A stretch of 64,000 bases of DNA from positions 124,001-188,000 of the forward strand of contig NZ_VULX01000001.1 in NCBI RefSeq assembly GCF_009696465.1, in the 5' to 3' direction. The notes below the pieces were generated by a model, which saw only the letters and a list, made by a program, of their open reading frames with translations, was not told where the DNA came from and searched no databases. This document shows positions 18,953 through 27,690 of this stretch, piece after piece (the first letter of the stretch is position 1; each line of letters begins with the position of its first letter). Position numbers and translations under genes: made by a program. The stretch is from Inconstantimicrobium porci (lineage in GTDB: Bacteria; Bacillota; Clostridia; Clostridiales; Clostridiaceae).

Positions 18953-19615
18953 ATGGATACAATATTTTTAAACAATAAGATAGTGTTGCAGGGAAAGGTA
19001 GCTACTGAATTAGAGTATAGTCACTCTATGTATGGGGAAAGTTTCTATACTTTTTCGTTAGATGTGGTAAGGCTAAGCGATTCAAAAGATACTCTTAACA
19101 TAACTGTGTCTGAAAGACTGTTATTAAACTTAAAACTTGATATTGGAACAAATGTAGTTATCGATGGTCAGTTAAGATCATATAATAAATTCGTTGATGG
19201 AAGCAATAGATTGATATTGACTGTATTTGCCAGAGAAATACAGCTTACAGATGAGAAGTTCAAGAATCCTAATGAAATATATCTTGATGGATTTATATGC
19301 AAGGAGCCAGTTTACAGAACAACTCCATTTGGAAGAGAAATAGCGGATGTGCTTTTAGCTGTAAACAGGGCATATAATAAATCAGATTATATACCAACAA
19401 TAGCATGGGGAAGAAATTCTAGATTCTGCAAAACTCTTTCAGTAGGGGATAACATAAGAGTTTGGGGAAGACTACAAAGCAGAGAATATCAAAAGAAGCT
19501 TTCTGACGATACTGTTGCAAAGAAAGTTGCATATGAAGTTTCAATATCTAAGATGGAAAAGGTTAAGGAAGAAAATGCTCAGCCTAACAGCGATGAAGAA
19601 CAAGGAATTTCATAA
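18953..19615 (+). CDS. Two-OB-fold single-stranded DNA-binding-like protein
   Basis: 220 residues with two SSB/PriB-like OB folds in tandem: residues about 4-95 (KIVLQGKVATELEYSH) and about 103-200 (NEIYLDGFICKEPVYRTTPFGREIADVLLAVNRAY, IAWGRNSRF, VWGRLQSREY). The second repeat is much closer to ordinary SSB than the first. The acidic C-terminal tip DDDIPF of housekeeping SSB is absent, although the tail is acidic, so this is probably a specialised paralogue and not the replication SSB. GGGAGAGG site and own promoter; followed by a terminator. Confidence 0.75.
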   Translation: MDTIFLNNKIVLQGKVATELEYSHSMYGESFYTFSLDVVRLSDSKDTLNITVSERLLLNLKLDIGTNVVIDGQLRSYNKFVDGSNRLILTVFAREIQLTDEKFKNPNEIYLDGFICKEPVYRTTPFGREIADVLLAVNRAYNKSDYIPTIAWGRNSRFCKTLSVGDNIRVWGRLQSREYQKKLSDDTVAKKVAYEVSISKMEKVKEENAQPNSDEEQGIS

Positions 19616-19625
19616 AAGTTTAAAT

Positions 19626-19662
19626 AAAAAATGCTGCATATATGATGTGCAGCATTTTTTTA
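19626..19662. terminator. Bidirectional terminator between the SSB-like gene and dapH
   Basis: AAAAAATGCTGCA (19626-19638) pairs perfectly with TGCAGCATTTTTT (19648-19660). Confidence 0.88.
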
Positions 19663-19693
19663 TAACAGAAAGTGCATCTTATGCAATTTTTGT

Positions 19694-20404
19694 TTATTTT
19701 CTAAGATCATCTAGAAGTTGAGTTTTTCCTTTTGTCTTGTCATCAACTTCTTTTATTATTTTAGCAGGAGTTCCTGCAACAACAACACCACTTGGAACGT
19801 CATCAACTACTACTGAACCAGCAGCAACAACTGATCCTTTACCAATTTTAACTCCTTCAAGAATTACTGAATTGGCTCCAACTAAAACATCATCTTCGAT
19901 TACGCATGGGCTTTTGCTTGGTGGTTCTAATACGCCTGCTACGACTGCGCCTGCGCCAAGATGAACTCTAGCACCTAGCTTTCCTCTTGCGCCGACAACT
20001 GCATTCATATCAACCATTGTGCCTTCGCCTATTTCTGCGCCGATGTTTATTACTGCACCCATCATTATTACTGCATTCTTGCCTATTGTAACTTTATCTC
20101 TTATGATAGCTCCTGGCTCAATTCTTGCATCGATATCAAGAAGATTAAGCATAGGTATAGCTGAATTTCTTCTGTCATTTTCCATTCTGAAGTGCTTAAT
20201 TTTCTCTTTATTATCAAGGATTAATTCTCTTATTTCACTGCTTTCTCCAAATAGAACATAGAATCCGTTTGAACCATACCATTCAATATGCTTCATATCA
20301 CATCCGTCTAAATCTCCATTAACGTAAACTTTTGTAGGCGTGCTTTTTTTTGATTCTTTTATAAATCTAGCTATTTCATATGGATCTGTAAAATTATAGC
20401 TCAT
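19694..20404 (-). CDS. dapH: 2,3,4,5-tetrahydropyridine-2,6-dicarboxylate N-acetyltransferase
   Basis: 236 residues. An N-terminal DapH_N domain (about 1-85) precedes a left-handed beta-helix of hexapeptide repeats (about 90-220: [37 protein letters not shown] and similar). The length and N-terminal domain match DapH of the acetylase lysine/DAP branch rather than the succinylase DapD. It acetylates tetrahydrodipicolinate on the way to meso-DAP and lysine. Monocistronic here, apart from dapA-dapB at 23-24.6 kb. GAAAGGAAG precedes the ATG. Confidence 0.95.
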   Translation of the reverse strand: MSYNFTDPYEIARFIKESKKSTPTKVYVNGDLDGCDMKHIEWYGSNGFYVLFGESSEIRELILDNKEKIKHFRMENDRRNSAIPMLNLLDIDARIEPGAIIRDKVTIGKNAVIMMGAVINIGAEIGEGTMVDMNAVVGARGKLGARVHLGAGAVVAGVLEPPSKSPCVIEDDVLVGANSVILEGVKIGKGSVVAAGSVVVDDVPSGVVVAGTPAKIIKEVDDKTKGKTQLLDDLRK

Positions 20405-20558
20405 AATATTCTTCCTTTCTAAATATGTATTGTTTAATAATAATTATTATATTATAAATGGTTATCTAATTAAAGAGATATTTCTTAATAATTTATTATT
20501 GAGCTAGATAAAATTATTTTTTTTAGATAAAATAATAGGAAAGGATGTGAAAATTAAT

Positions 20559-21086
20559 ATGGATAAAGGTTACATACAGATCTATACTGGAAATGGAAAA
20601 GGAAAAACTACATGCGCAGTAGGACAGGGAATAAGAGCATGTGGATGTGGATTTAAAGTGCTTATGGTTCAGTTTTTGAAATCATGGAATACTGGAGAAA
20701 TAGATATAATTAAGAATATAGATAAATTTGATTTTATGAGAATTGGAAGTCCTAGAGATTTCACTTGGAACCTTACTGATAGAGAGAAAAGTGAACTTAA
20801 ATGTGAAATTACTACAAATTTTAAGTTTCTTTCTGATTTAATAACAAGTAAAAAATATGATATGATTATTTTAGACGAAATATTAGGAACAATAAATGAA
20901 GGCTTTTTAAGCGAAGATGAAGTAATTGATTGTATTAGTAAAAAGCCTAATAATGTAGAGATAATAATAACAGGAAGAAATGCTTCAAAGAGGATTATTG
21001 AAAAGGCTGATCTTGTCACAGAAATGAAGGAAATAAAACATTATTTTAAAAAGGGAGTAGAAGCAAGAAGGGGGATTGAATTTTAA
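20559..21086 (+). CDS. cobO: Cob(I)yrinic acid a,c-diamide adenosyltransferase (CobO/BtuR)
   Basis: About 175 residues. The P-loop YTGNGKGKTT near the N-terminus and DEILGTINEGFL (Walker B-like region) are characteristic of the CobA/CobO/BtuR family, which transfers adenosyl from ATP to reduced corrinoid. I prefer the ATG at 20559 because the family begins M-x-K-G-Y-I; a GTG at 20547 with AGGA 6 nt upstream would add four residues and cannot be excluded. The stop overlaps the next start (TAATG), so the aminotransferase is co-translated. No cobalamin riboswitch is visible upstream and no other cobalamin genes are in the window. Confidence 0.9.
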   Translation: MDKGYIQIYTGNGKGKTTCAVGQGIRACGCGFKVLMVQFLKSWNTGEIDIIKNIDKFDFMRIGSPRDFTWNLTDREKSELKCEITTNFKFLSDLITSKKYDMIILDEILGTINEGFLSEDEVIDCISKKPNNVEIIITGRNASKRIIEKADLVTEMKEIKHYFKKGVEARRGIEF

Positions 21087-22225
21087 TGAATAAAAGAGTA
21101 TGCGACATTAAGGTGTCAGGAATAAGAAGATTCCACAATAAAGTAAAAGAGGTTGAAGGGGCAATATCCCTTACATTAGGTCAGCCTGATTTTAATGTGC
21201 CAGAATGCGTTAGTGAAGGTATGAAAAAAGCTATTGATGAGGGGAAAACATCATATACGTCAAATGAAGGGATACCAGAATTAAGAAACGAAATAAGTAA
21301 GTATTTAAATAAACTTGGAGTGAACTTTGATGGTGATGAAATGTGTATAACTGTAGGGGGAAGTCAGGGACTTTTTGCAGTATTTATGGCATTAGTAAAT
21401 GAAGAGGACAAGGTTCTAATACCTGATCCTGGATATCCAGCATATAAGGCCATAGTAGAAATGATTGGTGGTTGTGCGATAGAATATAAATTAAACGATG
21501 ATTTTTCATTAAATTTCGATGAAATGGAAAAATATCTAAGAGCAGGTGACGTAAAAGCAGTAGTGCTTTCTTATCCATGTAATCCTACAGGAGCAGTACT
21601 TAGCAGAGAAGATAGAGACAAGTTAGCGGGTTTGTTAAGAAAATATGATGTAAAGATAGTAACGGATGAGATGTATGCAGCTTTATGTTATGAAGATGAA
21701 TATTATAGTGTTGCTCAATATGATGATTTGAAAAAAAATCTTATATATGTAAGTGGGTTTTCTAAAATGTTCTCTATGACAGGGCTTAGAATAGGATATG
21801 TATGTGCAGAGAAGGAAATATTAAAACAGATAATAAAGGTACAACAATATAACGTCTCATGTGCTGCTTCAATTTCTCAGTATGGTGCTGTAGCTGGTTT
21901 AAAATATGGTTATAACGATGTTGAGTATATGAGAAGTGAATTTAAAAAAAGAAGAGATTTTGTTTATTCAGAGCTTAAGGATATGGGACTCGATGTAAAT
22001 CTACCTAAAGGAGCTTTTTATATATTTCCTAGCATAAAAAGTACAGGGATGACTTCAGAAGAATTCTGTGAAAGACTGCTTAATGAAAAAAAGGTTGCTT
22101 GCGTTCCAGGTAATGCATTTGGTAAATGTGGAGAAGGATACATAAGAATATCATACAGCTACAGCATAGAAGAACTAAAAAAGGCGTTGGCGCTTATCAG
22201 AGAGTTTATAGAGGAGAATAGATAG
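21086..22225 (+). CDS. Class I/II PLP-dependent aminotransferase
   Basis: 379 residues, fold-type I. The PLP lysine lies in SGFSKMFSMTGLRIGYV, with the supporting motifs SYPCNPTGAVL and VTDEMYAAL and the C-terminal substrate Arg region EGYIRISYS. It resembles aspartate/aromatic aminotransferases of the PatA/AspC-like group; the exact substrate cannot be told. The 1-bp overlap with cobO suggests one transcript. Some corrinoid pathways use a threonine-phosphate decarboxylase of this fold (CobD), so that alternative deserves mention, but the sequence looks more like an aminotransferase. Confidence 0.85.
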   Translation: MNKRVCDIKVSGIRRFHNKVKEVEGAISLTLGQPDFNVPECVSEGMKKAIDEGKTSYTSNEGIPELRNEISKYLNKLGVNFDGDEMCITVGGSQGLFAVFMALVNEEDKVLIPDPGYPAYKAIVEMIGGCAIEYKLNDDFSLNFDEMEKYLRAGDVKAVVLSYPCNPTGAVLSREDRDKLAGLLRKYDVKIVTDEMYAALCYEDEYYSVAQYDDLKKNLIYVSGFSKMFSMTGLRIGYVCAEKEILKQIIKVQQYNVSCAASISQYGAVAGLKYGYNDVEYMRSEFKKRRDFVYSELKDMGLDVNLPKGAFYIFPSIKSTGMTSEEFCERLLNEKKVACVPGNAFGKCGEGYIRISYSYSIEELKKALALIREFIEENR

Positions 22226-22234
22226 ATATATTGT

Positions 22235-22440
22235 TAGTGAATAACGAACAGTAGGTAAGTGAAAGTTGTATGATGAAAGTACACAACCAAAACGACTAAA
22301 AGTATAGTATAATTTTTAAAAATGGATGGTAGACCCTCCAAACTTCCTGCCTGATTGCTGAACGCAATCAGGTCTGTATTCTTTAGAACTCCGATAGGGA
22401 GTTTTTTTCCTTAACTATTCGTTATTCTCTGTTCTCTGTT
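22235..22440. repeat. Structured intergenic repeat, copy 2, with terminator
   Basis: Between the aminotransferase and the relic insertion sequence. GTGAATAACGAACAG (near 22236) is close to the reverse complement of CTATTCGTTATTCTC (near 22414-22428), forming outer arms. Inside are a CCTGATTGC-TGAAC-GCAATCAGG hairpin (about 22351-22373), matching copy 1 at 56-175, and a terminator. The TTCGTTATTC arm also occurs at about 16997-17006. No open reading frame. Confidence 0.5.
22387..22408 (+). terminator. Terminator after cobO-aminotransferase
   Basis: AACTCC (22387-22392) pairs with GGAGTT (22398-22403) and is followed by a run of T. A short stem, but a canonical layout. Confidence 0.65.
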
Positions 22441-22617
22441 TGCGAATTTAGTAGTTGTATTATAGGAAAAGGGGCCGTCTCAGAATGATTGAAAAATCAT
22501 TCTGAGTATGGCTTATTTTTTTGAATATTTTTATTCTATGCATTAATTTTTATGTAATTTATGGGTAAAAATATATTTTTAAACACAACAAATAAAAGTT
22601 TTTTCTTGAAGTTTTGC

Positions 22618-22845
22618 CTAAAATTTTTTAATAGCTTTTTCCCATACAAAAGTGTATCGGTTAGCATTAGCTTCAATTTTTATACCATCTACAAAAACAT
22701 TTTAAATTTTATCTCATTCAATTGAGCTAATTTATTTTCCCTCCGTAATCTCATATAGCAATTTTACTGAATCGTCATCTGGAATAATAATTTCTAAATC
22801 AATTGGGAAACCTATCTGATGAATAGGTATAATATTATTATTCAT
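22618..22845 (-). pseudogene. IS1182-family transposase fragments
   Basis: From ATG 22845 the minus strand encodes 37 residues including GFPIDLEIIIPDDDSVKLL, the family N-terminus (usual form P-x-x-L-E-x-x-I-P-x-D-x-x-V-R-L-L), and then stops. After a deletion or frameshift a second fragment (about 22700-22618) reads VDGIKIEANANRYTFVWEKA, the conserved DG-x-K-x-E-A-N-A-N-x-Y-T-F-V-W block, and ends at a stop. The DDE catalytic core is missing, so it cannot transpose. Confidence 0.85.
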
Positions 22846-22862
22846 GTTAATATTATACGTAA

Positions 22863-22895
22863 AAAAGGTAGATTCAATTACGAATCTACCTTTTT
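22863..22895. terminator. Hairpin inside the IS relic
   Basis: AAAGGTAGATTC pairs with GAATCTACCTTT across a 6-nt loop with flanking A- and T-runs. It could terminate transcription into the transposase remnant and also the dapA-dapB message, which lies to its right and reads leftward toward it. Confidence 0.7.
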
Positions 22896-22964
22896 GTTTC
22901 GGCTAGTATCAAAGACTTTTGATACAGCCCCTTTTTGATATATTGCTTTGTGAAAGAGTTATTA

Positions 22965-23726
22965 TTAGAAAACAAGTCCAATTACGTCTTCCATATTGTA
23001 TAATCCGTTTTCTGTTACTTTAGCCATGTAGATTGCCGCTTTTAATGCACCTACTGCAAATAGGTCTCTTGATAGAGCATTATGAGTGAACTTAATTACT
23101 TCGCCTTCTCCAGCAAATATTACGTCATGGTTTCCAACTATGCTTCCGCCTCTTATTGCATGTATTCCGATATCATGTTTTTCTCTTTTCTTGTGTCCGC
23201 TTCTGCCGTACACATAATTAGCATCTGTATCTATACTGTTCTTTATAGAATCAGCAAGCATAATAGCTGTGCCACTTGGTGAATCTACTTTCTGGTTATG
23301 GTGTTCTTCGATTATTTCTATGTCGTAGCTATCGTTTAGTATAGGTGCAACCTTTCTAAGAAGCATATTCATAAGGTTAATGCCTACACTCATGTTTGCA
23401 GATCTGAATATAGGAAGTTTTTTTGAAGTTTCATCTAAAAGTTTTAACTGTTCATTTGAATAACCAGTTGAGCACAAAATTATAGGCTTCTTGTTCTTTA
23501 AAGAGAAGTTTAATAAGCCTTCAAGTGCATCTGCTCTTGAGAAATCAATCATTACATCATAATCAGATGTGCATTCTTCAAGAGATTTGAAAACAGGGTA
23601 TTTCATATCGTTTGTTCCGAATTTATCAACACCTGCAGTTATTTCAAGATTATCATACTTTTCTGTTAAGTTAGAGACTACCTTTCCCATTTTTCCACAA
23701 CAGCCATGTAATAAAATTTTAATCAT
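22965..23726 (-). CDS. dapB: 4-hydroxy-tetrahydrodipicolinate reductase
   Basis: 253 residues. The nucleotide-binding glycine motif is [11 protein letters not shown] at the N-terminus; the catalytic/substrate motif is [15 protein letters not shown], a perfect match to the family pattern. Reduces the DapA product with NAD(P)H on the lysine/DAP pathway. Lies 15 bp after dapA on the same strand, so dapA-dapB is an operon; AGGAGG precedes its ATG. The slightly short N-terminal domain is normal for Firmicutes. Confidence 0.96.
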   Translation of the reverse strand: MIKILLHGCCGKMGKVVSNLTEKYDNLEITAGVDKFGTNDMKYPVFKSLEECTSDYDVMIDFSRADALEGLLNFSLKNKKPIILCSTGYSNEQLKLLDETSKKLPIFRSANMSVGINLMNMLLRKVAPILNDSYDIEIIEEHHNQKVDSPSGTAIMLADSIKNSIDTDANYVYGRSGHKKREKHDIGIHAIRGGSIVGNHDVIFAGEGEVIKFTHNALSRDLFAVGALKAAIYMAKVTENGLYNMEDVIGLVF

Positions 23727-23741
23727 ACTGTACCTCCTAAA

Positions 23742-24620
23742 TTAAATCAGTTTATATTTCTCTAAAGTATCTTTTAATATCTGCTTGTTCTTGTCTTCCA
23801 TTTCACATAGTGGAAGTCTTAAATTACCAACGTCTAAGCCCATCATGTTCATAGCTGTTTTAACAGGAATAGGGTTTGTTTCAATGAATAAAGTATTAGC
23901 AAGTTCAAGATATTCCATCTGTAGATCTAAAGATTTTTTTATATCACCGTTAAAGAAATGCTCACAAATATCATGTATAGTAGAAGGAATGACATTTGCA
24001 AGTACTGATATTACACCGACGGCTCCTAATGAAAGTATAGGAACTATTTGGTCATCATTTCCTGAATATATATCAATATTGTCTTTGCATAATGATTTAA
24101 TCTTTGCTATCTGAGATATATCTCCACTTGCTTCCTTTATAGCGATTACGTTACTTAATTTTGAAAGTTTAAGAACTGTCTGAGGCTCAATGTTTACACC
24201 TGTTCTACTCTTAACACTGTAAAGGATAATAGGGGTCTTAACAGCATCATTTATAGCAGTAAAGTGTTCAACAAGACCTTTTTGTGTTGTCTTATTATAA
24301 TAAGGAGTAATTACAAGGAGTCCATCAACTCCAATGCTTTCTGCCCATTTAGACATTTCTATTGCACTTCTAGTGTCGTTAGAACCTGTTCCTGCAATTA
24401 CTGGAATTCTTTTTGCTATTTTATCAACTGTAAATTTTATTGTTTCTTTTTTTTCGTCTAGGGTCATAGTTGATGCTTCACCTGTAGTTCCGCAGATTAT
24501 AATAGCATCAGTTTTATTTGAAACATGAAATTCAAGCAATTCGCTTAGCTTTTCAAAATCGACTTTTTCATTTTTAAAAGGAGTAATTATTGCAACTCCT
24601 GAACCTTTAAATAAAGACAT
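23742..24620 (-). CDS. dapA: 4-hydroxy-tetrahydrodipicolinate synthase
   Basis: 292 residues from the ATG at 24620, which has a perfect AGGAGG 7-8 nt upstream; a longer in-frame reading from 24668 lacks a site. The TIM-barrel signatures are [10 protein letters not shown] (carboxylate-binding TT), the active-site Tyr in [13 protein letters not shown] and the Schiff-base Lys in [10 protein letters not shown]. Condenses pyruvate with aspartate semialdehyde. First gene of the dapA-dapB operon. No lysine riboswitch is recognisable in the 200 bp upstream. Confidence 0.96.
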   Translation of the reverse strand: MSLFKGSGVAIITPFKNEKVDFEKLSELLEFHVSNKTDAIIICGTTGEASTMTLDEKKETIKFTVDKIAKRIPVIAGTGSNDTRSAIEMSKWAESIGVDGLLVITPYYNKTTQKGLVEHFTAINDAVKTPIILYSVKSRTGVNIEPQTVLKLSKLSNVIAIKEASGDISQIAKIKSLCKDNIDIYSGNDDQIVPILSLGAVGVISVLANVIPSTIHDICEHFFNGDIKKSLDLQMEYLELANTLFIETNPIPVKTAMNMMGLDVGNLRLPLCEMEDKNKQILKDTLEKYKLI

Positions 24621-24828
24621 AAAATACCTCCTATAATATAATATACTTCTATATATTATATTATACATCTTTAAGATTTGAAACGGAAAGTTAATAAATT
24701 AATAAGTATAATCTTTCTCAAATAAGCAAAAATAATAAAGAATAAAAAATGGATTTTATATATCCAAGTATATGATTATAACAGCATAACTGCTGGTTTT
24801 AACAATAGTATAGAAGGAGAGGGTTATT

Positions 24829-25089
24829 ATGGGTAAGACACCGCTTAAGAAAGTTATAAAATCAAAGCTTAAGACACATAAAGAACTTACTAATGATGAA
24901 ATACTTAGAGAAAAAATAAAATATGAAATAGCTGAGGAATTAGGACTCAGCAGTAAGGTGGATGAATTAGGCTGGGGAGGATTAAGTGCAGAGGAAACAG
25001 GAAGGATTGGCGGAATGATGACGAAAAGAAAAAAAGATTTAAAGTTGCCGTCTAATAAGGAAATATTAGAAAAAAATAAAGAACGTTGA
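24829..25089 (+). CDS. Alpha/beta-type small acid-soluble spore protein
   Basis: 86 residues, Lys-rich. KYEIAEELGL matches the germination protease cleavage region of alpha/beta SASPs, followed by the second conserved block WGGLSAEETGRIGGMMTKRKK. The N-terminal 28 residues are longer and more basic than in classical SspA-type proteins, and WGG is typical of the clostridial divergent SASPs. It should coat spore DNA and be degraded by GPR at germination. AGAAGGAGAGG precedes the ATG; forespore (sigma-G) expression is expected, although I could not place a convincing promoter. Confidence 0.88.
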   Translation: MGKTPLKKVIKSKLKTHKELTNDEILREKIKYEIAEELGLSSKVDELGWGGLSAEETGRIGGMMTKRKKDLKLPSNKEILEKNKER

Positions 25090-25148
25090 CTTTATTATGA
25101 TTATTAATTAATATAGTTTACAGAAGATTTTATATGGGGGACTAGGTA

Positions 25149-25907
25149 ATGAGTACCATGGAACACAGCTATAAACAGTTCGCAAAAATATATGACGAAC
25201 TTATACACGAAGACATAGACTACAAGAAGATTGGCGATTTTGTTGAATCAATATGCAGAGAGTATAATATAAAAAATGATTATTATCTTGATCTTGCATG
25301 TGGAACTGGGAATGTTGCACTTGAAATTGCTGAGAAATTTAAAAATCGATTTCTTGTAGATTTGTCGCAGGATATGCTTGATGAAGCATATGAAAAATTT
25401 AGAGAAAAGAGAATAAAGGCCAATATAGTATGTCAAGATATGACTGAGTTATGTCTTAATAGGAAATTTGATCTTATAACATGTGTTCTTGATTCTACTA
25501 ATTATATTCTTGACGAAGAGGGAATTGGTAACTATTTTAATGCTGTAAATGAAAATCTAGATGATGATGGAATATTTATGTTTGATATCAATTCTTATTA
25601 TAAGTTAAGTGAAATTTTGGGCAATAATATTTACACATTTAATAGTGAAGATGTTTTTTATTCATGGGAAAACATATTTGAAGATGAAATTGTTGAAATG
25701 AATCTTACGTTTTTTGTAAAAGAAGATGGCAGATATAGAAGATTTGATGAAATACATGAGGAAAGAGCTTATACAGTAGAAACTATAAATGATCTTTTAG
25801 AACAAAATGGTTTTGAGGTTTTAGCTAAATATGACGGATACTCTAAAAAAGAAGTTACTGAAAAGTCAGAAAGAATTCTTTATGTAGTAAAAAAGAAAGG
25901 AAGATAA
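25149..25907 (+). CDS. Class I SAM-dependent methyltransferase
   Basis: 252 residues. The SAM-binding motif I is [17 protein letters not shown], then motif II-like [15 protein letters not shown] and the post-motif [12 protein letters not shown]. The fold continues to the C-terminus with no extra domain. The substrate cannot be inferred: small-molecule methyltransferases of this kind are often mis-assigned. GGGGG lies 8 nt before the ATG. hslO follows after 4 nt, so they are co-transcribed. Confidence 0.82.
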   Translation: MSTMEHSYKQFAKIYDELIHEDIDYKKIGDFVESICREYNIKNDYYLDLACGTGNVALEIAEKFKNRFLVDLSQDMLDEAYEKFREKRIKANIVCQDMTELCLNRKFDLITCVLDSTNYILDEEGIGNYFNAVNENLDDDGIFMFDINSYYKLSEILGNNIYTFNSEDVFYSWENIFEDEIVEMNLTFFVKEDGRYRRFDEIHEERAYTVETINDLLEQNGFEVLAKYDGYSKKEVTEKSERILYVVKKKGR

Positions 25908-25911
25908 ATTG

Positions 25912-26793
25912 ATGGATAAAATAGTAAGAGCTACAGCTAAAGATGGTATGATAAGAATAATTGCTGGTATAACAACTGAGATGGTACAGGAAGCTAGCAG
26001 CATACATGAATGTACACCAACTGCATCAGCAGCACTTGGAAGAATGGTTACGGCTGGTGCACTTATGGGTGCGATGCTTAAGTCAGAACATGAAAGCCTT
26101 TCATTAAAAATCAATGGTGGCGGAGATGCAAAAGGAGTCACAGTAAGCGCAAGAGCAAATGGTGTAGTTAAAGGATTTATAGGTAATCCTAATGTAAATC
26201 TTCCACTTAATGTAGCAAACGGAAAGCTTAATGTTGGAGAAGCTATTGGTAAAGATGGAAACCTAGTAGTGATTAAAGACCTTGGTCTTAAAGATCCGTA
26301 CATAGGACAAGTACCTATATACAGTGGTGAAATAGCAGAGGATTTAGCATACTACTTTACAGTATCAGAACAGACACCTTCAGCAGTAGCTTTAGGAGTT
26401 TTAGTGGATAGAGATTTAAGCATTAAAGCTTCTGGTGGTTTTATAATTCAGATGATGCCTGGTGCTGATCCAATGCTTGCTGATTTAGTTACTTATAGAA
26501 TGGAAGAACTTCCTCCTATAACATCAATGATTAACGAAAAGGGCAGCGTTGAAGCAATTCTCGAATATATTTTTGATGGCATGGATCTTAAGATTAATGA
26601 TTCGCTAGTACCTGAATATAGATGTGACTGTTCTAGAGAAAGAGTAGAAAGAGCTCTTATAAGTATTGGGAAGAAAGACCTTACTGATATATATAACGAT
26701 GGTAGAAGCGAAGAAATAATATGTCATTTTTGTAATAAGAAATATGAGTTTACTCATGAGCAGATTGGTGAACTTCTTGAAAATTTAAAATAA
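25912..26793 (+). CDS. hslO: Redox-regulated chaperone Hsp33
   Basis: 293 residues from ATG 25912 (a TTG directly before it is probably not used). The N-terminal substrate-binding domain carries the typical [15 protein letters not shown] and [16 protein letters not shown] segments. The C-terminal zinc switch has [12 protein letters not shown] and CHFCNKKY, giving the CxC...CxxC cysteines that hold zinc when reduced and form disulfides when oxidised, activating the holdase. In an anaerobe this fits defence against oxygen/HOCl stress. Two tRNA genes follow from a separate promoter. Confidence 0.95.
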   Translation: MDKIVRATAKDGMIRIIAGITTEMVQEASSIHECTPTASAALGRMVTAGALMGAMLKSEHESLSLKINGGGDAKGVTVSARANGVVKGFIGNPNVNLPLNVANGKLNVGEAIGKDGNLVVIKDLGLKDPYIGQVPIYSGEIAEDLAYYFTVSEQTPSAVALGVLVDRDLSIKASGGFIIQMMPGADPMLADLVTYRMEELPPITSMINEKGSVEAILEYIFDGMDLKINDSLVPEYRCDCSRERVERALISIGKKDLTDIYNDGRSEEIICHFCNKKYEFTHEQIGELLENLK

Positions 26794-26797
26794 TGTA

Positions 26798-26826
26798 TTG
26801 ACAAATATGCTGGATATAAATATAAT
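26798..26826 (+). promoter_or_regulatory. Consensus promoter of the tRNA operon
   Basis: TTGACA at 26798-26803, exactly 17 nt, then TATAAT at 26821-26826: a full consensus sigma-A promoter. The predicted start is within a few bases of the first tRNA. Confidence 0.9.
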
Positions 26827-26836
26827 ATAGTTGTAC

Positions 26837-26913
26837 GGCTCAGTAGCTCAGTTGGTTAGAGTGCCAGCCTGTCACGCTGGATGTCGTGGGTTCAAGTCCC
26901 TTCTGAGTCGCCA
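26837..26913 (+). tRNA. tRNA-Asp (GTC)
   Basis: 77 nt with encoded CCA. The acceptor stem GGCTCAG pairs with CTGAGTC (one G-U), the D-arm AGCTCAGTTGGTTAGAG is standard, the anticodon loop CTGTCAC gives anticodon GTC, and the T-arm is GTGGGTTCAAGTCCC. First of two tRNAs behind one promoter. Confidence 0.96.
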
Positions 26914-26916
26914 TAT

Positions 26917-26991
26917 GGCGTTATAGCCAAGTGGTAAGGCCAAGGTCTGCAAAACCTTTATTCCCCAGTTCGAATCTGGGTGACGCCTCCA
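26917..26991 (+). tRNA. tRNA-Cys (GCA)
   Basis: 75 nt with encoded CCA. The acceptor stem GGCGTTA pairs with TGACGCC, the D-loop GCCAAGTGGTAAGGC and the anticodon loop TCTGCAAAA give anticodon GCA, and the T-arm is CCCCAGTTCGAATCTGGG. Three bases separate it from tRNA-Asp. Confidence 0.96.
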
Positions 26992-26996
26992 TATGT

Positions 26997-27041
26997 AAGC
27001 TAGCAAATCTATTGCACAAATAGGTTTTGCTAGCTTTTTTG
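26997..27041 (+). terminator. Terminator of the tRNA operon
   Basis: AAGCTAGCAAA (26997-27007) pairs with TTTGCTAGCTT (27026-27036), with an inner CTATT/AATAG stem, followed by T6. Confidence 0.9.
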
Positions 27042-27091
27042 GTTTTTTAATGTATTATCTTGATGAGCTGTTAATTTGGGAGGGAAAGTTT

Positions 27092-27637
27092 ATGGAAATA
27101 TTGGAAACGGATAGACTTATTCTTAGAGGGTGGAAAGAATGTGATCTGTATGACTTCTATGAATATGCAAAGGAACCTGGAGTGGGGCCGGCTGCAGGCT
27201 GGAAACCTCATGAAAATATCGAAGAGAGTCAGAGAATACTGAATGATTTTATAAAAAAGCAGCAGGTATGGGCTATTGTTTTGAAAGAAAACGATAAAGT
27301 TATAGGATCAATTGGCCTTCATGATGATGAAAAAAGAAGATTAGATAATGCAAAGATGATGGGATATGTGCTGTCAAAAGATTATTGGGGACAAGGCTTG
27401 ATGACTGAAGCTGCCAAAAGAGTTGTCAAATATGTATTTGAAGATATGAAAAGTGACGTGCTTTCTATATACCATTATCCATTTAATAAAGCATCTAAAA
27501 GAGTAATAGAAAAGTGTAATTTTAAATTTGATGGAATATTAAGGTGTGCTACTAAGAGATTTGATGGTATAATTTTTGATGACTACTGTTATTCTATATT
27601 AAAAAATGAATATTTTAAAAAAGATAATTCTATTTAA
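27092..27637 (+). CDS. GNAT family N-acetyltransferase (RimJ/RimL type)
   Basis: 181 residues from ATG 27092, preceded by GGGAGG; an upstream in-frame ATG at 27050 is buried next to the tRNA terminator without a site. Starts LETDRLILRGWKECDL as in RimJ/RimL-like enzymes; the acetyl-CoA loop is GYVLSKDYWGQGLMTEAAK. Substrate unknown (ribosomal protein N-terminus, small amine or antibiotic are all possible). Monocistronic or weakly linked to the permease gene 53 bp downstream. Confidence 0.85.
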   Translation: MEILETDRLILRGWKECDLYDFYEYAKEPGVGPAAGWKPHENIEESQRILNDFIKKQQVWAIVLKENDKVIGSIGLHDDEKRRLDNAKMMGYVLSKDYWGQGLMTEAAKRVVKYVFEDMKSDVLSIYHYPFNKASKRVIEKCNFKFDGILRCATKRFDGIIFDDYCYSILKNEYFKKDNSI

Positions 27638-27690
27638 AAGATTCACATTGTATTATGAAACGGTAAATTTTGATTTAAATGGAGGAATAA

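Larger units (their letters stand above)
22467..22936 (-). mobile_element. Decayed IS1182-type insertion sequence
   Basis: About 470 bp bounded by imperfect terminal inverted repeats: left AAAAGGGGCCGTCTCAGA (from 22467) and right, read inward on the minus strand, AAAAAGGGGCTGTATCAAA (from 22937 leftward). Inside are minus-strand fragments of an IS1182-family transposase. A full element of this type is about 1.6-1.9 kb, so most has been lost. A hairpin near 22863-22893 lies between the transposase start and the right end. Confidence 0.8.

Noticed and set aside
20405-20546. Cobalamin riboswitch before cobO
   Set aside because: The 140-bp gap lacks the conserved B12-box and is too short and A+T rich for the roughly 200-nt aptamer.
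21086-22225. Threonine-phosphate decarboxylase (CobD) of cobalamin synthesis
   Set aside because: The overlap with cobO made this attractive, but the residue pattern around the PLP lysine and the length look like a general aminotransferase; no other cobalamin genes are nearby.
24621-24828. Lysine riboswitch before dapA, or sigma-G promoter before the spore protein gene
   Set aside because: No lysine aptamer helices could be traced, and candidate sigma-G hexamers (GTATA, CATAACT) have the wrong spacing of about 12 nt.
25866-26303. Minus-strand open frame of 145 codons opposite hslO
   Set aside because: It overlaps the start of hslO, whose zinc motif and conserved core are clear; no ribosome site or domain supports the antisense frame.
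27050-27091. Longer N-terminus for the acetyltransferase
   Set aside because: The extra 14 codons begin beside the tRNA terminator without a ribosome site, whereas ATG 27092 has GGGAGG and begins at the conserved LETDRLILR.
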